A stretch of DNA of 64,000 nt. It comes from Asterias amurensis (lineage: Eukaryota; Echinodermata; Asteroidea; Forcipulatida; Asteriidae). Below, in pieces: positions 1 to 10,100 of this stretch. The first letter of the stretch is position 1; the number at the start of each line of letters is the position of its first letter. The notes beneath the pieces are model-generated. The model made no database searches, had not been told where the DNA came from, and saw only the letters and a program-made list of their open reading frames with translations. The stretch spans positions 5,145,501 through 5,209,500 of the forward strand of contig NC_092669.1 of NCBI RefSeq assembly GCF_032118995.1, in the 5' to 3' direction. The translations under genes were made by a program, and so were the position numbers.

Positions 1-183
1 CCATAAATGGTCGACCGTGTTAGTTCGCAAAGTAAAAGGAAAACCATGATCGAGGCAAATGTGTGTGGATCATTGTATTTTACTTTAAAACACCTTTCTA
101 ACCATATTTATGCATTTTATAACACACGGTTACAAACGCTTTTCAAAGACCCACTCGACCGATCAAAGGCAACGTGTTCTTCT
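1..183 (+). repeat. R2 fold-back MITE, right half
   Basis: This is the right half of the palindromic element seen whole at 19757-20150 and again as a right half at 32930-33115. Shared blocks are the GACCGTGTTAGTTCGCAAAG core, AGTAAAAGGAAAACCA, and the terminal GGCAACGTGTTC. The left half is absent or lies outside the window. No coding role is suggested; the open frame through it is a by-product of the repeat. Confidence 0.75.
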
Positions 184-470
184 AACTGCACCCTCGCTTC
201 GATGCACATTGGTTTGCATAGAGCTATATGTATGATGCCAAATGCTCCCTGCGCGCTATAATACTCCTTTATGCATACTTTACAAAGAGTTAGTCATTCT
301 CTTCCTAATGCATGCCAAAGAGAGTTGATAAATTACAAGGTAGATTAGTTTGGCTCTGGTTGTTCGAGATGGAGGTTTTGGGAATGGATGTGTCGGTGAC
401 TTGGGTGTTAGTTATCGGACTGATAACTCTGACTGCTTGGTGAGTGGTACTGCTCATATACGTATTATGT
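184..470. other. non-coding, nothing recognised
   Basis: No splice-bounded open frame, RNA gene or known repeat border is visible here. Confidence 0.5.
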
Positions 471-835
471 TTAAAGACACTGACCACTCTTCTCATTTGG
501 TGTATCTCAACATATGCATACAATAACAAACCTGTGAAAATTTGAGCTCAATTGGTGGTCGAAGTTTCGAGATATTAATGAAAGAAAAAACACCCTTGTC
601 ACACGAAGTTGTGGGCTTTCAGATAGTTGATTTCGAGACCTCAAAATACTAAGCTTGAGGTCTCGAAATCAAATTCGTGGAAACTGCCTCTTTCTCGAAA
701 ACTACGTCACATCAGAGGGAGCCGTTTCTCACAATGTTTTATACTATCAACCTGTCCCCATTACTCGTAATACCAAGTAAGGTTGTATGCCAATAATTAA
801 TTTGAGTAATTACCAATAGTGTTCACTGCCTTTAA
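471..835 (-). mobile_element. R1 MITE (TTAA-flanked), full length
   Basis: A full-length copy of the commonest transposon in the window. It is bounded by TTAA on both sides, has short terminal inverted repeats close to TTAAAGGCAGTGGACACTAT, and has a central palindrome in which GAGACCTCA is followed by TGAGGTCTCGAAATC. The TTAA target and lack of coding capacity fit a piggyBac-type non-autonomous element (family assignment inferred). This copy lies in the reverse orientation relative to 16776-17159. Confidence 0.85.
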
Positions 836-1273
836 AGGCATCGGTATATTCGAACGTACGGGGGAAGATTAGGGTCTACCCGTGGAGGCTAATCGAATAC
901 ACCCTATGATGGTGGGGCCTCAATAAGGGTTATGCAGCTCTATTGATAGACACTTTGTTGATATCTGTTTATGGGTTCTTTATTCGCTATACAGTTTTGT
1001 TAACTTAATTGGATTGGAATTAAAGTGAATTGTTCCATTAACATGACTGCATTTGCTTGTAATTTGCTTGTAAAAAATACTATCCTTTTTTTATTCACTA
1101 CCCTATGTGTTCAATAGGCCATTTTGAGATGATAGCAGTGTTCTGTTAACTTGATTTGATAATTAAGTTATTTGAACTGGGTTACCCATGAAACAGGGAG
1201 CACACTGTTCCGTGTGTACATGACTAGGGTCATGCAGCTCCAGTATAGCCTTTTTGAGGTATGGCGGACACAT
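836..1273. other. non-coding, nothing recognised
   Basis: AT-rich intergenic DNA. No exon-like segment with both splice borders and no repeat border was found. Confidence 0.45.
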
Positions 1274-1477
1274 TGGGTGCGGTACGTTCGAATAGCTTTG
1301 ACGTCAATCTAGGGGCTCACCCGGTCCAGCCCCAGGTGCCCTGCGTGTATGGTGACCCGAGGTGCATGATTTCACCACGAGAGGGCGAGTGTGATCCCTC
1401 GAGTAGCTCTTGTCATCCAGGGGCTCACCCGAGTGAGCACTGCGAGGTCGACCCAGGGAATCTTATCGAACGCACTC
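1274..1477 (+). repeat. R3 MITE copy (GGGTGCG ends)
   Basis: It starts near GGGTGCGGTACGTTCG and ends near ATCGAACGCACTC. Inside are the family blocks GGGGCTCACCC, GAGAGGGCGAGTGTGAT and GTCGACCCAGGGAA, all shared with 1668-2102 and 22906-23110. The ends are mutually inverted. Confidence 0.65.
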
Positions 1478-1667
1478 TATATGAGTGCATTGTTTGGTTT
1501 GGGTGTCTACACAAATTAACCAAATAAAACCAAAGTGCCGTTAAAATGTGTCCACCTTATCTCAGAAGGCTTATTGGCTTGAATTAGCCTTTTAGAGATG
1601 AGTGCACTGTATGGTTTGGGTATATACAGACAAGTTTACTCTAAACCAAGTTTTGTGTTATACTAAT

Positions 1668-2102
1668 GGGTGCGTTCTTTTAGCTTCACTGGGTCATCCT
1701 CAGTCTGCCCCGGTGCGTTCAAATAGCCTTTAACGTCATTCCAGGGGCTCACCCAGGTCAGCGCTCAGTGACCTGCTTGTGGAGTGGGTCACTTGGGGGC
1801 TGGCCCCACAGGTAAACGACGTCACTACGAGAGCGGTGAGTGGTTGTTCGTTTAGCTCTTTATAGAAAGGTTTGTGGTAACACCATGCAATGACTATCTC
1901 TAATGAGTTGGGGTGGTTCTGAAAAGAACCGTTGGTTTCAACTCGACGTTTCCGTCAGTATGCTCTGATCGTCTTCTGGAGATAACCTTTCTATATCGTA
2001 TTTCCACCATGCAAAGTTTCAAATCCTACTTTTAGCTCTTGTCAGGGGCTCACCCGAGTGAGCACCGCGGGGTAGACCCAGGGAAGCTAAACAAACGCAC
2101 CC
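1668..2102 (+). mobile_element. R3 MITE, full length, with nested R6 element
   Basis: The ends are inverted: GGGTGCGTTCTTTTAGC at the left and GCTAAACAAACGCACCC at the right. The internal blocks match the other R3 copies. A 170-bp R6 element is inserted at 1861-2030 and is flanked by a 10-bp direct repeat. Confidence 0.75.
1861..2030 (-). mobile_element. R6: 170-bp element with histone-type 3' stem-loop
   Basis: The 170-bp insertion is flanked by exact 10-bp direct repeats TTTAGCTCTT (1851-1860 and 2031-2040), a target-site duplication. On the minus strand it begins AGTAGGATTTGAAACTTTGC, as does the second copy at 6411-6580, which is also 170 bp. It carries the stem-loop GGTTCT-TTTC-AGAACC at 1915-1930 with the flanks CCAAC and ACCCCA, matching the site bound by histone stem-loop binding protein. 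Duplications of 10-12 bp suggest retroposition rather than cut-and-paste. Confidence 0.7.
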
Positions 2103-2690
2103 AATGTGTCCACTACCATCTCAAAATGGCCTATTGATTTCCTTACTGAGTTTATGAAAACTGAAGGACTCTTGTAGATTGTACAGTGGACAAATGGTGG
2201 CCCAGTCAATATGGCAAGAAAATCGATCATAAATACCTCAGACCGTTTCGCTATTCCTATTGGTGGAGAGCGCGTCACGTGGGTGTGTATAAACCTTTGT
2301 TTATGACCGGTAAAAGTGTTAATTCATTGGCGTGACACGCGACCTTGCACCTGTTGATATTAGACAGTTTCTTCATTCCTATTGGTCGAAAGCAACAGCT
2401 GAAACACTTGTGCCACGATACGCGCCACGCGCACAGCATTCCCTTATAAGGAGTTGTTTACAAGAGGGCGGCGGAGGGCTTTACCATTTCATAGCTGGAG
2501 GGGTGTTGTGTTGAAAGAAATCATTTAACAATTTTAATTTTTGCATTTATTTTACTTTTTGACCAAAAAGTGATGATGTTTTTGACCGAAAAGGTATTTA
2601 TGAATGGGAATCAAAGTGTGTTGAATCGGTTTCCAACTAGGGGTATAAACCCGCCGAGGCCTGGTTCTTTAAGAACCAGGGGCCAATTTC
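2103..2690. other. non-coding; small dispersed repeat near 2215-2290
   Basis: The block around CCTATTGGTGGAGAGCGC recurs in reverse at about 7325-7385 and is probably a piece of another MITE. Nothing else was recognised, and no exon 1 of the downstream P450 was found here. Confidence 0.4.
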
Positions 2691-2780
2691 ATAGAGCTGC
2701 TTAAGCAAAAGCACGAAAATAGCTCGCTTATTTTACACATGTTACTGGCCCGCATAAAGTATGTGGCTCCATTGAAGAAG
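2690..2780 (+). repeat. R4 MITE fragment
   Basis: It begins GGGGCCAATTTCATAGAGC, followed by CTTAAGCA, as in the longer copy at 9740-9942. Only the left part is recognisable. Confidence 0.5.
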
Positions 2781-3362
2781 GCACTGCCAACACTTGATAA
2801 CCACAAGATATACAACAGTATCTCAGTTTGCATAACCCCTGTATGAAAACAAGAAGAAACCATACAAGCACTCTTCTTATAGCATGTGCACATTTACGAG
2901 TAGGGCCTACTTTGGGTTTTAACCTAAAGGCACAGGATAGGCATTCATATGGTTATTGTCAAACAACATATAATTATTCTGATTTTGGGTAAAATCTGTG
3001 AAAAAGAAACTATCGTTTTAATAGTCATCGAAGTTGCAAGAGATGAAAGAAAAAAGTTGTTTGAAATAAGCGTGTGTACTTTCAGATGCCTAAAAAGGCT
3101 TCAGGCCTGAAATTTTAAGAGGTTAGTTATTTTATGCATCTATGTTGGGATACACTAGGTGAAAAGAGCTGGTCTTTGACAATTACCAAAGGTGGCCATG
3201 ACAGTGTCTTTACTTCACACAGATTGTGCATTCAATCAAATGGGAACCCCTCCATTTGGAATCCCAAACGATCCGTATGCATTTTTTTTCTGTACATCAA
3301 AATTACCACTTTTCATTGAAGCATTTAACTGTGTTTCCATTATCGATTCCAAAAGGGAATCC
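2781..3362. other. non-coding, nothing recognised
   Basis: No gene, RNA or repeat border could be supported. Confidence 0.4.
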
Positions 3363-3755
3363 TTAAAGCCAGTGGACACTATTGGTATTTACTCAAAATA
3401 ATTATTAGCATAAAACCTTTATTGGTGATGAGTAATGGGTAGAGGTTGGTGGTATAAAACATTGTGAGAAACAGCTCCCTCTGAAGTGCCATAGTTTTGG
3501 AGAAAGAAGTAATTTTCCACGAGTTTGATTTCGAGACCTCAAGTTTAGAACATGAGGTCTCGAAATCAACCATCTAAACGCACACAACTTCATGTGACAA
3601 GGGTGTTTTCTTTTTTCTTCTTCATTATTATCTCGCAACTTTGATGACAGATTGAGCTAACATTTTCACAGGTTTGTTATTCTATGCATATGTTGAGATA
3701 CACTAACTATGAAGGCTAGTCTATGACAATTAACAATAGTGTCCACTGCCTTTAA
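3363..3755 (+). mobile_element. R1 MITE, full length
   Basis: TTAA lies at both borders, the ends are AAAGCCAGTGGACACTATTG and AGTGTCCACTGCC, and the central GAGACCTCAAG / CATGAGGTCTCG palindrome is present. Confidence 0.88.
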
Positions 3756-3798
3756 ACAAAAATCATGAACTTTTTTTAGAATGGCAATTCTAGAATAC

Positions 3799-3816
3799 GG
3801 GGGGGGGGGGGGGGGG
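3799..3816 (+). repeat. homopolymer G tract
   Basis: Eighteen G in a row. Tracts of 13-21 G or C recur at 5197-5215, 25804-25824, 38945-38957 and the equivalent positions in later array units. Confidence 0.9.
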
Positions 3817-4160
3817 TTGCGTCCCGTATACACATTTCCTTTGCACAGAGCTGCTGAAAGTGCTGAACAAATTTCTGCTATACTAGCAGGACACCAGTCA
3901 TAGACTGCACATGAGGAGTGGCATTATTTTGGGGGCTGGTTACCATACTGGTAAGCGTAATTTGGTTGTGCTTGCCCATGGTTTGTGCTAAAATAACCAG
4001 CTTTATTTGAAATAGGGCCTTGGTGTTGCAAACTCTTTTTATTTTCGATTCTACGTGTGACTAAAACAAACTTTTTCGTTGAGTACTTTTTGAAACAACA
4101 CAAACCATTTACATAGTATGCAATTATTATTATTTGCATTAAAATTTTTGTTTCTTCTAG

Positions 4161-7100
4161 GTACGATTGGTGGAGTCATCACTACTTCCAGCGACTGGGT
4201 ATTCCCGTTGCTGACTATATCCCCATCTTTGGGAATTTACTCCAATGGCGATATGTACGTTTCTTTTTAACCTATACCCCTGCTAAATTATTATCCCTTT
4301 CAAATGACGTCACTAGCTTAAAGGCAGTGGACATTGCAGGTAATTACTCAAAATATTTATTAGCATAACATTTTACTTGGTAACGAGTAATGGGGAGAGG
4401 TTGATAGTGAGAGAAAACGGCTCCCTCTGAAGTAACGTAGTTTCGAGAAAGAAGTAATTTTCCACGAATTTGATTTCGAGACCTCGGAATTAGATGAGGT
4501 CTCGAATCAACTTGCATCTGAAGGCACACAACTTCGTGTGACAAGGTTGTTGTTTTCTTCCGTTATTATCTCGCAACTTCGACGACCAATTGCGCTCAAA
4601 TTTTCACATATTACCAATAGTGCCCACTGTCTTCAACAAGTAAAGGCACAGTGTCTTTAAACAGTGCCCCCGACTGAGGTCAAATGAAGACCCACCAATA
4701 ACTGATGAAAGATCTGAGTGGCGTTTTGCACGTTTCCATTGTTTTTACCTCTGCATTTGTTTTCTGCAAGGTATTGGTTTATGTATACACATTTACATCC
4801 GATTTAACTGCGAATCTTAAAATGGCAATGTGAGGTCTGGAATATAATGCAAGAAAAAACCACCCTTGTTGCACTTTGTCTGAAGTCTCTTTATCAGATT
4901 CAAATATTTTCGTGAGAAATTATCTATTTTTCAAAAACTATTTACACGTTACTCCCGGAGAGTTGTGTCGCACAATGTTGTACAATACTATCATCATTTC
5001 TCATTAATACCAAGTACGTTTTTGTGCCAACTTATATTTTGTAGTAATTACCAAATGTGTTCAGTGGCGTTGCTTTGGTGCTTTTTAACTATATCTGTGA
5101 ATAAGAGTCAACATTACTTGAATAGACCTTTATAATGGTGTCGCCATAATATTGTTTTTACTCCATACAAATCGGTGTGACCAAATTGAGGTTCGAGGGG
5201 GGGGGGGGGGGGGGGCAGTCTGAGGGCCCTTTGTACCGAAAATAGATTTTGAACTATGATTGCCGTCTTGTATTCAGGGAACATCACAAAGATTGCAGCA
5301 AGGTGATAAAGTTTTATGAATCTTGAACCAATTCCCATGTAAACCATCAAAGACTCTTAACTAAGTATTTTGTGTTTTGGATCAACAGGGGTTTCATCAA
5401 ACTTTTGCCGATTTTGCGAAGAAGTACGGCAAAGTTTTTGGGTAAGACATCAACGAATCGTAATTTGGTTTGTCTATTAATGTGTGACAATATTAACTAA
5501 AGGTTAAACTTACTCATACTCCAAAACATGTTTCTATGAATTCTTATTACATTTTGCTTTTTTAAAACAAATCATAAAAGAATTGAATGACCTTTTTACA
5601 TTTATCATTATATTTAAAAGTAGGTTTTTATTGAACCTTGGCATAACTTTAAAAAAAAAATATATATATATATATATAAATAATATATAAGATCATGCAA
5701 CTCCGGCAGGTTTACTGAGAACGAAAACTTCAATGAAAGACTTACTTTCTCTTTTCTTTTCAGAATGTATGAATTTAGGAAACCAGTTTTGATAGTAACC
5801 GATCCTGAGATCATCAGGAAAATGTGCATCAAGAATTTCTCCAGTTTCACCAATCGTAAGGTAGGCTTGCTGTTTGTATATGCCTATTGCGTACATATTG
5901 TTTCAATCGTCGGTTCTTCAATTGCTATTTTCTGCACATTTTGAAATAATGTTCATGTGAAGGTTGGAATTGTCATGGAGTTTGAGTGAGACTGATTGAA
6001 GCAAATGGTCAGTTATCAATCTCGTTCATGTAGCCAGGGTCCCTTGCTACAAAATTTACGAGCGTGGATTGTTTATTAAGTTATCACCATGCGTGACTCT
6101 GATTTTGTGAGTTAAAAAACTAACAACCCATGTGCGACATGAGAGTAATATGACGCGTTAATCCTGATCATCTTAGTTGGACAAGACAGCACCCACAATA
6201 GGATGCGCTGTGTGGTCGTTCAATAAACAAGGGTTCCTTTCACACTATGTTGTAGCCCACGTCCTTGCTCAAAACTTCCGCTGGTGTAAGATTTTGTCGT
6301 AGGTCCGGACCTCCGACAAAATGTAGTAATGTTTTTGGACAAGGTTTGACAAGGGACCCTACAGACTCCAAAAATTATTGTCCTTTCACACGAGGTGCAT
6401 TTTGTAAAATAAGTAGGATTTGAAACTTTGCATGGTGGAGATAAGATATAGAAGAGTTTGCGGTAACACCATGTAATAACAATATAACGGTAATAACAAT
6501 ATAACCCAACGGTTCTTTTCAGAACCACCCCAACTCATTTAGAGATTGTTATTACATGGTGTTACCGCAAACTCTTCTATATTTTGTAAAATGTTACAAC
6601 CATGCTACAATTTAGCAAGGGACCCGTACTAAGTTGCTCTCGTGTGAAAGGTGTTTCAAGTTTTAGACCATGTTTTGAATCCCTACATACTGTAAATGGA
6701 GATGTTTGTATTTCAATTAACATGTAGAAGTTTCAGCTTCATTACCGGTGTTTTTCAAGTTACTCTCGAAATCGAATTCGTGGAAAAATAATTCTTTCTC
6801 GAAAATTACGTTACTTCAGAGGGAGCCGTTTCTCACAATGTTTTCTAATATCAACCGCTCCCCATTACTCATTACCAAGTAAGGTTTTTTGCTAATAATT
6901 ATTTTGAGTAATTACCAATAGTGTCCAATTCCTTTAAATGACTTGTTATCATTCCCTTGCAGACTTTACCATTGTGTCAGCAACCGAGAGACAAGGGTTT
7001 GACTCGACTCAAGGGCCAAGAATGGAAGGAAGTTCGTAACGTCGTCATGCCGTCTTTTAGTGCCTCTAAAATGCGTCTTGTAAGAATACAGCTTATAAGA

Positions 7101-10100
7101 AACATTACAAGATCAATATCTCATAGATCCATGTTCTGCAGTAGTGCTAGTGACAATTTACAAACAAAACGTAAAGGGTTTGGTCCTTTTTTTTGTAACA
7201 CTGTGTCCACAGATTTACATTAAACTTAAGAAGATAATGATGGTAGAAAGTTCCCCTACAAATATTTTGCTGAGGTGATGTTGTTTTTGAGAAATTGGTA
7301 AAAACTTTCACAATTATTTTTCTTAAATACCCCCACGTGATGCGCTCTCCACCAATAGGAATAGCGAAACTGTCTGAGGTATAATATGAATGAATGTTTA
7401 ATCTCCCCCAGATGTCTCCACTGATTAATGGTTGCGGCGATAGCTTGGTTGCAAATATCAACAAAGCACAGACTGGGGGGAAATCTGTCGACTGCAGAGA
7501 GTAAGTCCGATTGTGTTGTTTGCTGCCGTTTTCTTGTAAATGTATTTGTCTGTTGATTCTAACAGTATGAGGTATAATATTAATAAGAGAGTTTAAATTT
7601 GCATCGGTGATAAAAAATATTAATTGTTGTTTTTTACCCATTCACCGATGTGTGTTAGCACTGTATACTCGGTACTTTCCCGAGTTCTTCGAAAAAATAA
7701 AAATCACAGGTATGTTACTCGGGTGGGATTCGAATCCACGACCCTTGCAATTCTAGAGCAGTGTCTTACCAACTAGACTAACGAGGTTGCCCGGTAGCTA
7801 GAGGCAGTTCGAATTCTTTGTTTTGGCAGCGGGTATAAATTGTTGGCTCACCTACATGTGTTCGTCTGTCTTTGTTGTCCCTTGTCTTTGTCTCTGTGAG
7901 TCTTATATCCAGTGTCAATAGGTTGTAGTACAAAAGCCATGGCTTCACCCAATCCGAAGTTTTACCCCTTTGTCTTGTTAATAATGTTGGCTACTGTAAC
8001 TGTCACTGTTAATTATTATGAAACACCAATATTATGTAACTTTTTTTATTTGAGGACAATACTGAAAAAAAAAATGTTTATTGAATTTAATTGATTTGAA
8101 TTGTTGTTGCTTTGGTTCTTCTTTTTTTTTGCAAGTCGCCAGACACCTGGATGCCTGAAGGCCACTACAAACCAATTTTTTCCGTTGGGGCCGTTGCCAC
8201 CCACTTCTGGTGCCGTTGCCACCCACTCTTGTGGCATGGCTGAAACAGGGTTGCCCCTTTTCAGTCCAAATTTTATGGTTGTAGGCTTGGTTGTCATTCC
8301 TCATAATACCAAATATGAATCACTCAAACTTTTATTTCGATTATAAATATGTGTGTTTGTACCAATCTATAGGATATTTGGTAGTTTCGCTATGGATGCA
8401 AGCGCATTGTGTGGATTCGGATTGGAAGTTGACTCCCAGAAAAACAAAGATGATCCTCTGGTTGAGCATGCAAGGAAGGCCGTCGATTTCTTCTTGTACA
8501 ATCCAGCCAGGTTGATTTGTGGTAAGTATTGACAATGCGGGACTTTTGGTGTGCTTGGTGTTAATAGACTTGATTAAGTCCCATTCTCGTGTGAGAGGTC
8601 CCTAGGCATAATACTCCAACTTACTATAAAGAACACACGTAGCATACACACAGTACAGAGCGTGCTTGCCGTCAAAATGCAGAACAGGTTTTGGAACGCA
8701 GAGCATCACAAAACGGTAAAGTTGATGGTTACTTCTTTCTCGAAATCTACGTCACTTCAGAGGGAGCAGTGTCTAACAACATTTTATACATTCTCTTACC
8801 TTTTGTTATACTATCAACCTCTCCCCGTTACTCGTTACCAAGTAACAGGTTTTATGGTAATAATTATTTTGAGTAATATTACTAATAGTGTCCACTGCCT
8901 TTAATTAGCCTTCGAGAAAGAATCTGCTAAGGGGTCGAAACATTATGCCATTAACTATTTCTTATCTAACTTTTCAATTCACATTATTGTCGTTTCATTT
9001 GTACTGCTGATTAGGTATTTTCCCGATTCTTCGACCTATCTTCGACTACTTCGACTTTGGTGTTTTTGACAGCAAAGCTGTCGACTTCTTCACTGCATTA
9101 ACGAACGACACTTGTAAACTTCGCAGACAAGAAGGAAAGTCCGCCTCCCAAGTAAGAAAGTGTCAAATAAATAACACAATCTTAAAAGGGTTTGGGTACT
9201 TTTTGTATGACACAAAACACAATGTCCATAGACTGACTTGGTAACGAGCATTGGAGAGCTGTTGATAGTATAAAACATTGTGGGAAACAACTGAAGTAAC
9301 GTAGTTTTTGAGAAAGAGGTAATTTCTCACAAAAATAATAAAAGACTTCAAGCTAGAAGTCTATTAATCTATCTGAAAGTACACAAATTCGTCCAACAAG
9401 GGTGTTTTTTCTTTCATCATTTTCTCGCAACTTATGCTTATGATGGGATACACCAAGTGAGAACACTGGTCTTTGACAATTACCAAACGTGTACAGTGCC
9501 TTTAAACTTACACGTTTTACACGCATGGTCTTGGTCTTTGATGTGGTATTTGTCATGCTGGTCTTGGTCTTGCTATCGGGTGTCTCCGTCTTGACTATAA
9601 CACTCGATCACCACAGGGCCAATTTCATTGAGCTCAAGCATAAATTATTGCTTTAGCAATTTTCTACTAAATGGACATGATACCAGTCACTGGTCTTGGT
9701 ATCGGGTGTACCGTCTTGACTAAAACACTGGTCACCACAGGGCCCAATTTCATTGAGCTTAAGCATACATTATTGCTTAGCAATTTTCTACTTTTAGTAG
9801 AAATGGACAGGATACCAGTCACAAATTATACATGGGACATGGTAATTTAGCGGCTGGTAACCTTTTTCTGATCAGCAAAAATGTTGTTGTACTAAACTGT
9901 TTTGTTGTTAATGCTGAAGCGGCTCTATGAAATTGAGCTCAGAAATAATTATTGTGTTTACTTGTAAAAATTCACAATTATTTATCTTTTGTTCTTGTAC
10001 AGCGGATTGATATACTTCAGTTGATGCTTAATGCTCATGGTGAAACAGGGGACGAGCGGACAGTTCCTGCCAAAGAGGGCGCTTCGACACGTAGGGCTCT

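Noticed and set aside
7715-7790. tRNA gene on the minus strand
   Set aside because: It has A- and B-box-like sequences, but a second copy at 28590-28850 shares the same non-tRNA head and tail, so it is a SINE.
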